Both the position numbers and the translations under genes were made by a program. Below the pieces are notes generated by a model. That model did no database searches. It worked only from the letters and a program-made list of their open reading frames with translations, and was not told where the DNA came from. Below, in pieces: positions 1 to 5,389 of a DNA stretch of 5,389 nt. Origin of the DNA: CAYPTI01 sp964413525 [NCBI: uncultured bacterium]. GTDB lineage: Bacteria > T1Sed10-126. Location: NCBI GenBank assembly GCA_964413525.1, contig CAYPTI010000069.1, forward strand, positions 1 to 5,389, read 5' to 3'. Every line of letters begins with the position of its first letter. Within the stretch, counting starts at the first letter, position 1.

Positions 1-87
1 GGTCTGCTGGTAGGTTGCACCCGGCAGGGAAGCCGGAAACAGGAACAGGACGAAGCAGACCGTTAACAAGGGCACCCATCGAGTCAT
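1..87 (-). CDS. N-terminus of an exported protein with signal peptide (partial, cut by window edge)
   Basis: Only the first 29 codons are present; the gene continues leftward beyond base 1. The visible peptide begins MTRWVPLLTV and has the shape of a Sec signal peptide: one positive residue (Arg3), a hydrophobic core at about residues 4-18 (rich in Leu, Val, Phe), then a Pro/Ala/Gly stretch at 18-24 where cleavage could fall, followed by a polar TYQQT. The protein is therefore probably exported or lipid-free periplasmic; there is no lipobox cysteine in the visible part. The ATG at 87-85 was chosen because this frame gives the signal peptide; a second ATG at 79-77 in another frame gives no such pattern. 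The ribosome binding site is weak (GGGG about 11 bases upstream). It lies 98 bases after the RQC-like gene on the same strand. Function cannot be told from so little sequence. Confidence 0.6.
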   Translation of the reverse strand, partial: MTRWVPLLTVCFVLFLFPASLPGATYQQT

Positions 88-136
88 AAGCGTCGTGACC
101 CCGGACCGTCTAAGAATGGAGTATTGCTGAACCCTC

Positions 137-142
137 ACTATA
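137..142 (-). promoter_or_regulatory. Possible -10 element upstream of the exported-protein gene
   Basis: On the minus strand these bases read TATAGT, five of six matches to the sigma-70 -10 consensus, in one of the few AT-leaning spots of the gap. They would place a transcript start near 130 and a leader of roughly 40 bases before the ATG at 87. No good -35 box is found 16-18 bases upstream, where the sequence is GC-rich, so this is a weak call. If wrong, the exported-protein gene is probably read through from the kinase/RQC transcript. Confidence 0.2.
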
Positions 143-151
143 CCGACCACG

Positions 152-177
152 GCCGGGGACGTGTAGACGGGCCCGGC
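152..177 (-). other. GC-rich inverted repeat (possible hairpin) after the RQC-like gene
   Basis: A perfect 6-base inverted repeat (GCCGGG at 152-157, CCCGGC at 172-177) with a 14-base loop lies just beyond the stop codon of the RQC-like gene. On the minus strand it is not followed by a T-run, so it does not look like a standard intrinsic terminator. It could attenuate read-through into the exported-protein gene or stabilise the mRNA end, or be chance in GC-rich DNA. Confidence 0.25.
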
Positions 178-185
178 TCCTCCAC

Positions 186-1142
186 TCAATCGAACCGGTT
201 GTCGGGTTTCAACTCACCGTTCTGTGTCAGCGACAGGACCGGCGCCGGACCCGGATCGTCTGGTTCCGAACCGGTTTCCTCCACCGGACCGATCACGTAC
301 CGGGAATCGGGGTTCAGGGGGACGTCGTCCGGAATCCGATCGGGGGTCAGGATGACGCTGAGCCGGTTTCCGTCGCCGTCCGTCAGCACGAGCCGGATTC
401 GGCTGTCCTGCCGGTCGGGCCGGTTGGTGAGGGTTCCCCGGATCACGTACGGATTGGGCCGGTCGCTGGAATCCTGAGCGGAGGGGAAGTGAGTTAACCG
501 CCGCCTGAGATCGCCCGCCGAAAGCGGTTCTACCCTGGTTTCCTCGTCCATCCGGAGCCGGACTCCTCGCTGGAGATCCAGCCTGGCGGATTTCAGAAGA
601 ATCACCTGTCCGGGTTCCGCGGTGGAATCGGGGTTCAGAAGCCGGAGGGTGGATTCGTCCCGTACCCGGTCCTCGGGATCCACGAACTCCGGCGTCTGAC
701 TGAGGTGAAGGTTGTCCGAGAAGGAGAGCACCTGCCCGGCGGTGGTGATGGGGCTGTTCAGGGATGATTCAAGCCGGGCGACGTGCTGGATTCTCCAACA
801 GGGAGGGTCGTGGTTTTCCTCCACGCTGAGCAGGTTGTAGTACTGCCGGGCCCCGTCGTGGGTCAGCTTGATCACCCGGTGGGGTTTGTGGTTCCCGAGG
901 GGTTCCCGGGTCAGGTACCCGTGGTGTTTGAGCTGTTCGAGCCGGGAACGCAGGGAGGGTTCGGACTCGGACTCAAGGGCCCCGAAGAACCGGTGTCCCA
1001 GGTAGAGGGGTTTGAGCGGGGGCGGATCGGTCCAGAAACTGCCCGGGTCACCGGAGAGAAACTGGATGAGTTTTCGTTCCCCGGTCCAGAAGGGGAGCGA
1101 GCCGACGGCGTACAGGATGAGTTTGGCCGGAGAACGGTTCAT
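186..1142 (-). CDS. Stand-alone RQC-like winged-helix protein with C-terminal OB-like region
   Basis: A 318-residue predicted cytoplasmic protein with no signal peptide or membrane segment. Residues about 6-104 resemble the RQC winged-helix domain of RecQ helicases. There is a GERKLIQFLSG helix segment at 21-31, then a YLGHRFFGAL segment at 47-56, a recognition-helix region ending LKHHGYL at 71-77, and an LTHDGARQYY wing/helix at 93-102. No helicase motifs are present, so it is a free-standing DNA-binding module rather than a RecQ. Residues about 170-310 are rich in predicted beta strands. A stretch at 231-290 (YVIRGTL, then RIRLVLTDGDGNRLSVIL, then YVIGPVEE) looks like an OB-fold, suggesting single-strand or RNA binding; this is inference from pattern only. 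The middle (105-170) is acidic and unassigned. The ATG lies 3 bases after the kinase stop, in the same frame, with no close Shine-Dalgarno (the nearest purine run, GGGGGGAG, is about 19 bases upstream), so translation is probably coupled to the kinase. I recall stand-alone proteins of this kind being named RQC-minor family, but cannot verify membership. The biological role is unknown. Confidence 0.6.
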   Translation of the reverse strand: MNRSPAKLILYAVGSLPFWTGERKLIQFLSGDPGSFWTDPPPLKPLYLGHRFFGALESESEPSLRSRLEQLKHHGYLTREPLGNHKPHRVIKLTHDGARQYYNLLSVEENHDPPCWRIQHVARLESSLNSPITTAGQVLSFSDNLHLSQTPEFVDPEDRVRDESTLRLLNPDSTAEPGQVILLKSARLDLQRGVRLRMDEETRVEPLSAGDLRRRLTHFPSAQDSSDRPNPYVIRGTLTNRPDRQDSRIRLVLTDGDGNRLSVILTPDRIPDDVPLNPDSRYVIGPVEETGSEPDDPGPAPVLSLTQNGELKPDNRFD

Positions 1143-1145
1143 CGA

Positions 1146-2813
1146 TCAGTAGTTGAAACTGCTCCCCCCGATAAACTCCCGCAGAATGGAGGTGGGGGGA
1201 ACCTCCCGGCTGTTGATGGTTTTGAACAGGTCCATGAACCCCCGCAGTCGATCGGCGGTGGTGAACTCGGGCTGATCCTCGGTGATCCGGGAGAGGGCCG
1301 GAACGATGTAGGGCTTCAGGGCGGCCAGTTCGTACAGCAGGGCGGTGTTAAACATCACGTCGGCCTCCTCCTGGTACGGGAAGATGTACTTTTCCTCGCC
1401 CCGCCGGACGCTCTGCCAGCGGTTGATGTTGGTTTCCGGCATGATGTTCCGAAACAGCATGTCCCGGATGATCCGCCGGATGAGCCGGGAGTCCGAGGTG
1501 CTGATCCGGTTCCGGTTGTCAATCACGAGCTGAGTCAGGGCGCTGGTGTAGATGTAGAACTTGCGGTGCCGGGGCAGGGCCCGGGTGAGCCGTGGATTCA
1601 GGCCGTGAATGCCCTCGATGATCAGCAGTTCGTCGTTGTCCAGCTGAAGCGTATGGTGGCCGGTCTCCCGGGTGCCGGTATCGAAATCGAACTCGGGAAC
1701 CTCGATGGACTGACCGTTCATGAGCCGGTCCAGGTGATCGTTGAACAACTCCAGATCGATCGCTTCGATGGTCTCGAAGTCGTAGTTCCCCTCCTCGTCC
1801 AGCGGGGTCTGCTCCCGCTCCACGAAGTAGTCGTCGGTCGACAGTTTTACCGGGTTGAGTCCGTTGACTCGAAGTTGAACCATCAACCGCTTGGAGAAGG
1901 TCGTCTTCCCGCTGCTGGTGGGGCCGGCGATGGAGATCACGTCCAGACGGTCCCGCCGGTCGTGGATGGTGTCGGCGATGTTGCTAATTTTCTTTTCGTG
2001 CAGGGCTTCCGAAATTTTGATTACGTCAGAAATGTCATTCTCGGCTATGGCCCTGTTCAGGGCACCGACGTCCCCGACGTTGATGATCTTCGCCCACTGC
2101 TGGGACTCCTGGTAGATCTGAAACAGGCCGGTCTGCTGGGTCGGTTCGGGAATCACCTTGTGGTTGCGGGGATCCGGGAACCGGAGGATGAATCCCGGTT
2201 TGTGGCTGCGCAGTTCAAAGTGGGTGAGCCGTCCGCTGGAGGCCGGAGCGGGAAAGTACGCGACATCCAGAATTTCGCCGGCCCGATGGAGGTCCAGGGA
2301 ATCGGGGTTCCAGTGATCCAGCAGCCGGAGTTTGTCGGGCTCGTCCCGATCCTCAAACAGGCTTCGAGTTTCGTCGAACGAATACCGTTCCACCTCAAAC
2401 GGGAGGTCCTCCTCGATCAGGGAGTCCATCTCCTCCTCCAGAGAAGAAAGCTGCCCCCGGGAGAGGCCGTTGACCCCCTCGATCTGGTAGTAGTAGCCGT
2501 TTTCAAGCGAGTGGCCGACGATCAGGTCCCGATCGGGAAATTCCCGGCTGAACGCCAGGTTGAGGACCAGCGTGAGGCCCCGGCGGTAGAAGTAATGGCC
2601 GTACCGGTGGGTGTAGCGAAGCAACTTAATCCGGCCGTTCCGGGCGAGGGGGTGCCGGAGGGAGATCAACCGGTTGTTGATCGAGGCGCCCAGGATGGGA
2701 TCGGCCCGGTCCGGCTCCAGAAACCCCTCCCGGTCGGCCAGTTGATAGGGGGTGGTTCCAACCGGCACGGCATGGGTTTCGTCCCGCAGCTCAATCTGGA
2801 GTTCGTCGTTCAT
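1146..2813 (-). CDS. Nucleoside (uridine-type) kinase with N-terminal TGS and ThrRS-like SAD domains
   Basis: A 555-residue protein joining a tRNA-synthetase-like front half to a phosphoribulokinase/uridine-kinase-family P-loop domain. Residues 1-65 resemble a TGS domain (VPVGTTPYQLADRE, then ILGASINNRLI). Residues about 66-160 resemble the ThrRS second additional domain (LIVGHSLENGYYYQIEG at 97-113, LEEEMDSLIEEDLPFEVER at 125-143), but the paired-histidine metal motif of the editing site is not apparent. The kinase domain starts near 288, with Walker A GPTSSGKTT at 297-305, STDDYF at 325-330 (likely catalytic acid/substrate contact), EGIHGLN at 400-406 and an arginine-rich RLIRRIIRDMLFR segment at 443-455. 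It ends with FIGGSSFNY. It should phosphorylate a nucleoside such as uridine in pyrimidine salvage; the true substrate cannot be read from sequence. The ATG at 2813 is preferred over an in-frame GTG at 2846 because AAAGGA lies 8 bases upstream of it. Length and domain order match the known long family, so the gene looks intact. It leads the minus-strand operon and is divergent from cysS. Confidence 0.92.
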   Translation of the reverse strand: MNDELQIELRDETHAVPVGTTPYQLADREGFLEPDRADPILGASINNRLISLRHPLARNGRIKLLRYTHRYGHYFYRRGLTLVLNLAFSREFPDRDLIVGHSLENGYYYQIEGVNGLSRGQLSSLEEEMDSLIEEDLPFEVERYSFDETRSLFEDRDEPDKLRLLDHWNPDSLDLHRAGEILDVAYFPAPASSGRLTHFELRSHKPGFILRFPDPRNHKVIPEPTQQTGLFQIYQESQQWAKIINVGDVGALNRAIAENDISDVIKISEALHEKKISNIADTIHDRRDRLDVISIAGPTSSGKTTFSKRLMVQLRVNGLNPVKLSTDDYFVEREQTPLDEEGNYDFETIEAIDLELFNDHLDRLMNGQSIEVPEFDFDTGTRETGHHTLQLDNDELLIIEGIHGLNPRLTRALPRHRKFYIYTSALTQLVIDNRNRISTSDSRLIRRIIRDMLFRNIMPETNINRWQSVRRGEEKYIFPYQEEADVMFNTALLYELAALKPYIVPALSRITEDQPEFTTADRLRGFMDLFKTINSREVPPTSILREFIGGSSFNY

Positions 2814-2821
2814 TGAACCGT

Positions 2822-2827
2822 TCCTTT
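2822..2827 (-). promoter_or_regulatory. Ribosome binding site deciding the kinase start
   Basis: On the minus strand these bases read AAAGGA, separated by 8 bases from the ATG at 2813. The alternative in-frame GTG at 2846 has no comparable purine-rich sequence upstream and would add only 11 polar residues (MPSSTDERNGS) ahead of the TGS domain. This supports the shorter protein. Confidence 0.65.
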
Positions 2828-2987
2828 CGTCGGTGGATGAGGGCACGGCGAGGTTGGATGACTTCGTCGACGGCCCCGGACCGGAGTGCCCGTTTCAACC
2901 GGGAATCCCCGGGCCGACCGGGACGGAGCAGGATGAACCATGCCGTGGTTATGTTACGCTAACCGCTTCGAATCCAAACCGTTCCCC

Positions 2988-2993
2988 GGAGGG
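2988..2993 (+). promoter_or_regulatory. Strong Shine-Dalgarno of cysS
   Basis: GGAGGG with a 7-base spacer to the ATG at 3001. It fixes the cysS start. The same open frame extends back to 2752, but that extension would run into the divergent kinase gene and adds residues unlike any cysteinyl-tRNA synthetase N-terminus. Confidence 0.8.
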
Positions 2994-3000
2994 ACTCACG

Positions 3001-4458
3001 ATGGTCAGCGAACTTCGAGTGTACAACACTCTATCACGTTCTATGGAAACCTTTACGGCCCAGGAGCCCCCGCAGGTGAACATGTACGTTTGCGGGGTGA
3101 CGGTCTACGACGACTGCCACGTCGGTCACGGCCGGGCGTACGTGGTGTTTGACGTGATTCGTCGGTTTCTGGAATACGAGGGATACGAGGTAACGTTCGT
3201 GGAGAACTTCACCGACGTCGAGGACAAGATCATCAACCGGGCGGAAGAGCACAACCGGGATCCGTTCGACCTCTCCGAGGAATACACTGACGCCTATTTT
3301 GAGGTCATGGACCGGCTGAACATCAGGCGGGCCGACGTCTACCCGAGGGTCACCGCGTACATCGATCCGATCGTTTCCTTCGTGGAGGGGTTGCTGGACG
3401 CCGGATACGCCTACGAGGTGGACGGGGACGTGTATTACGACGTGGGACGGTTTGAATCCTACGGGGAGCTGTCCGGCCAGAACCCGGACGAGATGAAATC
3501 GGGCGCCCGCGTGGAGGTGGAGGAGGCCAAACGGTCCCCCCTGGACTTCGCCCTCTGGAAATCCGCCGAGGGCGACCCCAGCTGGGAGAGCCCCTGGGGT
3601 CCCGGCCGACCCGGGTGGCACATCGAATGCTCCACCATGGCCCGCGAACACCTGGGGGACACCCTGGACATCCACGGGGGCGGTCAGGACCTGATTTTCC
3701 CCCACCATGAGAACGAAATTGCCCAGGCCGAAGGACTCACCGGAGAACCTTTCAGCCGGTACTGGCTCCACAACGGCTTCGTGACCATTGACGACGAAAA
3801 GATGAGCAAGTCGGAAGGCAACTTTTACACCCTGAAGGAGCTGTTCGACCAATTCGATCCGATGGTGATCCGCTACTTTATCCTCACCCGCCAGTACCGC
3901 AGTCCGATTGACTTTTCCTTCCAGCGAATCCGGGAGGCGGCCGAGGCCCTGGGGAGGGTCCGGGACCTCCGGCAGCGGCTCCGGCAGGCCGAGGGGTGGC
4001 GGGGCCGACGATCCACCGAAGCCAGCTCGGAAGCCCCTTCCCTGGAGGCGTTCCGGGAGGCGGTGCTGGAAGCGATGCGAAACGACTTCAACACCGCCCG
4101 GGCCATCGGGGAACTTCAGAACTGGCTCACCGACTGGAACCGGACGCTGGACGAGTGGGAAGAACAGGGAGGCCTCACGTTGGATCAGGCACGGGAAGTC
4201 ACCCGGGCCCGCGGCTGGCTGGAGGAATTCGTGGAGGAGATCCTGGGGATCCGGCTGGCGTCCGAGGACGGAGGGGGTTCCAGTCGAGCCGGGGAAGCCC
4301 TGTCCGGTCTCGTGGAGACCCTGCTGACTCAGCGGCAGGAAGCCCGGGAGCGCGGGGACTACGAGCGGGCGGACGAACTGAGGGACCTGCTGGCCGACCA
4401 CGGGGTGGAGGTTCAGGATTCCCCGGACGGACCGAGCTGGTCGCTGAAGGATGAGTAA
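3001..4458 (+). CDS. cysS: Cysteinyl-tRNA synthetase
   Basis: A 485-residue class I aminoacyl-tRNA synthetase that attaches cysteine to tRNA-Cys in the cytoplasm using ATP; this is close to the usual bacterial length. The N-terminus ([12 protein letters not shown]) is typical. The zinc-site residues are present: Cys31 in [10 protein letters not shown], Cys210 in [10 protein letters not shown], and His235 and Glu239 in [10 protein letters not shown]. Cysteine recognition depends on this zinc in the family. The HIGH motif is HVGH at 40-43 and the KMSKS motif is complete at 267-271 (KMSKSEGN). The DALR-like helical domain follows (about 305-420, including [10 protein letters not shown] at 361-370). 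The C-terminal anticodon-binding part carries the usual [12 protein letters not shown] (451-462). Residues 331-346 form a low-complexity charged/serine linker. One small deviation is [10 protein letters not shown] at 69-78, where most family members have Asp at position 74. Its stop codon lies inside the start of the next gene, so the two are co-transcribed and translationally coupled. Confidence 0.98.
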   Translation: MVSELRVYNTLSRSMETFTAQEPPQVNMYVCGVTVYDDCHVGHGRAYVVFDVIRRFLEYEGYEVTFVENFTDVEDKIINRAEEHNRDPFDLSEEYTDAYFEVMDRLNIRRADVYPRVTAYIDPIVSFVEGLLDAGYAYEVDGDVYYDVGRFESYGELSGQNPDEMKSGARVEVEEAKRSPLDFALWKSAEGDPSWESPWGPGRPGWHIECSTMAREHLGDTLDIHGGGQDLIFPHHENEIAQAEGLTGEPFSRYWLHNGFVTIDDEKMSKSEGNFYTLKELFDQFDPMVIRYFILTRQYRSPIDFSFQRIREAAEALGRVRDLRQRLRQAEGWRGRRSTEASSEAPSLEAFREAVLEAMRNDFNTARAIGELQNWLTDWNRTLDEWEEQGGLTLDQAREVTRARGWLEEFVEEILGIRLASEDGGGSSRAGEALSGLVETLLTQRQEARERGDYERADELRDLLADHGVEVQDSPDGPSWSLKDE

Positions 4459-5191
4459 CACGGTCGGGGGGCGGCATCCGGTGGAGGAACTGATTCGAAA
4501 CCGACCGGAAGCGGTCGAGCAGCTGTTTGTGCTGCGGAACCGGGCCGAGGGGGATCTGGCCGATCTCGTGGAAGTGGCCCACGAGCGGGAACTCCCGGTG
4601 GAGTACGTCGAGCGGGAGAGGCTGGATCAGTTTTACGGCGGAGGGGAGCACCGCGGCATCGTGGCTCAGTGTTCCGACCTGTCCGTCCACCCTCTGGACG
4701 ATCTGATTGAACAAAGCCGCTCCGGGGAGGGCCGGCTCCTGGTGCTGGATCAAATCCAGGATCCGGTGAACCTGGGTACCCTCGCCCGAAGCGCCCTGTT
4801 TCTCGGGGTGGACGGGATTATCAAGATGACTGATCGGTCCGCTCCGCTGTCCGAGACGGTGATCGAGACCTCCGCCGGGGCGGCGACCCGGATCCCCTTC
4901 GCCGAGGTGACCAACCTGAGGCGAACCCTGGATCGACTGAAGGACGAGCGGTTCTGGATCGTGGGCGCCGACGCGGCCGGGGAGCAGGTTCCCGCCGACG
5001 TTCCCCGGGACCGGAACCTGGCTCTCGTGCTGGGCCACGAGGGCACCGGTCTGCGCCGATTGACCCGGGAACACTGTGATTACCTGGTCCGGCTGGAAGG
5101 GTCGGGACGGCTGGACTCCCTGAACGTCGGGGTGGCCGGATCGATCCTGATGTACGCCCTTCGCAAGCCCGTCCCGGAGGATTCTCCCTGA
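4451..5191 (+). CDS. rlmB: RlmB/TrmH-family 2'-O-ribose RNA methyltransferase (SPOUT)
   Basis: A 246-residue SPOUT-class, S-adenosylmethionine-dependent methyltransferase, most like RlmB, which 2'-O-methylates a G in domain V of 23S rRNA (Gm2251 in E. coli). An N-terminal L30e-like substrate-binding domain spans about 1-75, starting VGGRHPVEELIRN and closing with EHRGIVAQ at 66-73. The SPOUT domain follows with all three motifs. Motif 1 is DPVNLGTLARSALFLGV at 104-120, where Arg113 is the likely catalytic arginine. Motif 2 is LVLGHEGTGL at 192-201, and motif 3 is SLNVGVAGSILMY at 223-235, forming the cofactor knot. The full L30e domain and SAGAATRIPF (141-150) favour RlmB over TrmH, but a different rRNA target or TrmH-type tRNA activity cannot be excluded. 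The segment before motif 3 reads VRLEGSGRLDSLN where family members commonly have IPM. The ATG at 4451 overlaps cysS by 8 bases, with GAAGG directly abutting it, so initiation probably depends on coupling to cysS. Confidence 0.88.
   Translation: MSNTVGGRHPVEELIRNRPEAVEQLFVLRNRAEGDLADLVEVAHERELPVEYVERERLDQFYGGGEHRGIVAQCSDLSVHPLDDLIEQSRSGEGRLLVLDQIQDPVNLGTLARSALFLGVDGIIKMTDRSAPLSETVIETSAGAATRIPFAEVTNLRRTLDRLKDERFWIVGADAAGEQVPADVPRDRNLALVLGHEGTGLRRLTREHCDYLVRLEGSGRLDSLNVGVAGSILMYALRKPVPEDSP
5176..5180 (+). promoter_or_regulatory. Shine-Dalgarno pointing to a CTG start at the end of rlmB
   Basis: GGAGG inside the last codons of rlmB, 7 bases before a CTG at 5188-5190 that overlaps the rlmB stop as CTGA. 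There is no ATG, GTG or TTG at this spacing in the downstream coding frame, so the placement argues for a CTG start. It could be chance in purine-rich coding sequence. Confidence 0.4.
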
Positions 5192-5389
5192 AGTCCGGGA
5201 ACCCCCTGGAAGGATTCCTTGACGAGGTGGCCGGGAAGCTGACGGGGGACTGCCCGTGGACCCGGACCGACCCGGACCGGCCCGCCGGGTGGGAGAACCT
5301 CGGGTCGTCGGCCGGCTGGATCGTGAACGAGACCCGGTTTGGCCTCCAGTGGTGGACGACCGCCGAGGAGGACTGGTCGCGGGCCTCGA
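5188..5389 (+). CDS. Unrecognised tryptophan-rich protein (partial, N-terminal part only)
   Basis: Of the three forward frames, only this one stays open from the end of rlmB to the window end. Its codons show the same GC-rich third positions as the neighbouring genes, so it is very likely coding. About 67 residues are visible: a short amphipathic N-terminus (GFLDEVAGKL at about 9-18), then GDCPWTRTDPDRP, then a Trp-rich part (GWENL, AGWIVNETRFGLQWW, EEDWSRAS). No signal peptide or membrane segment is seen. The start is uncertain: CTG at 5188 has an ideal GGAGG, while GTG at 5227 is the first conventional start but would remove the helix before the DCPW motif and has only a distant GAAGGA. The DCPW motif recalls the start of MazG pyrophosphatases, but the following residues do not match. 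I do not recognise the family. It probably belongs to the cysS-rlmB transcript, overlapping the rlmB stop. Confidence 0.6.
   Translation, partial: MKSGNPLEGFLDEVAGKLTGDCPWTRTDPDRPAGWENLGSSAGWIVNETRFGLQWWTTAEEDWSRAS

Larger units (their letters stand above)
2814..3000. promoter_or_regulatory. Divergent intergenic region between the kinase operon and cysS
   Basis: This 187-base gap should carry the promoters for both divergent gene groups. It is mostly GC-rich, with one AT-leaning island at about 2936-2985. In it, TATGTT (2950-2955) on the plus strand and TAACAT or CATAAC on the minus strand could serve as -10 boxes, but no clear -35 element accompanies any of them. A 5-base inverted repeat, GGTTA (2947-2951) and TAACC (2960-2964) with an 8-base spacer, overlaps the island and could be an operator. 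A self-complementary CGTCGACG lies at 2865-2872. There is no T-box signature (no specifier stem or the conserved TGGNACC motif) ahead of cysS. Exact promoters cannot be assigned by eye. Confidence 0.4.

Noticed and set aside
1981-2040. AT-rich patch inside the kinase gene as a possible internal promoter or insertion
   Set aside because: It encodes the helix VIKISEALHEKKISNIAD that leads into the kinase domain. Ile, Lys and Asn codons explain the composition and the frame is uninterrupted.
783-2816. A 677-codon open frame on the plus strand opposite the kinase and RQC-like genes
   Set aside because: It is the mirror of GC-rich minus-strand codons. Its protein is a monotonous Val/Gly/Pro/Gln-rich sequence with no recognisable domain, while the opposite strand encodes clear conserved motifs.
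2814-2846. N-terminal extension of the kinase to GTG 2846
   Set aside because: It has no ribosome binding site, adds 11 residues of no family resemblance, and AAAGGA is well placed for ATG 2813.
2752-3000. N-terminal extension of CysS to an upstream ATG
   Set aside because: It would overlap the divergent kinase start. The family N-terminus and a strong GGAGGG both place the start at 3001.
2860-3000. T-box or other leader riboswitch ahead of cysS
   Set aside because: No conserved T-box sequence, specifier stem or terminator/antiterminator pair is visible in the leader.
3034-4461. A 475-codon open frame on the minus strand opposite cysS
   Set aside because: It is a shadow of the well-supported cysS gene, with the same biased composition and no domain signal.
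5221-5300. MazG nucleotide pyrophosphohydrolase for the last partial gene, based on DCPW
   Set aside because: MazG has CPWD-x-x-QT followed by a helical EExxE segment. Here CPWTRTD is followed by a Trp-rich sequence without that acidic motif.

Overview
This window is a GC-rich stretch of bacterial chromosome with strongly GC-biased third codon positions. It holds four complete genes and two partial ones, arranged as two groups that diverge from a 187-base intergenic region at 2814-3000. Nothing identifies the host securely. A long nucleoside kinase with a threonyl-tRNA-synthetase-like front half is known mainly from Clostridia-type Firmicutes, Bacteroidetes, Spirochaetes and Thermotogae. A GC-rich member of one of these, perhaps a spirochaete, is my guess, but no marker gene here settles it. 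No transposase, integrase, tRNA, rRNA or CRISPR array is visible.

Leftward group (minus strand, read from 2813 down to 1). First is a 555-residue TGS/SAD-domain nucleoside (uridine-type) kinase. After only 3 bases comes a 318-residue protein with an N-terminal RQC-like winged-helix domain and a C-terminal region that looks like an OB-fold. After a further 98 bases comes the first 29 codons of a gene starting with a signal peptide, cut by the window edge. The kinase/RQC pair is almost certainly co-transcribed and translationally coupled. The exported protein may be in the same transcript or have its own weak promoter.

Rightward group (plus strand, 3001 to the end). cysS (cysteinyl-tRNA synthetase) overlaps by 8 bases an RlmB/TrmH-type 2'-O-ribose rRNA methyltransferase. 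Next is the start of an unrecognised tryptophan-rich protein that runs off the window. Its only well-placed start is a CTG overlapping the rlmB stop. This group supplies translation functions: charged Cys-tRNA and probably 23S rRNA modification.

Most of the window is conserved housekeeping sequence. The least explained part is the stand-alone RQC-like/OB-like protein coupled to the nucleoside kinase. Its layout suggests a nucleic-acid-binding protein of unknown role. I see no convincing evidence for an entirely new multi-gene system, but this protein and the two truncated genes deserve follow-up.
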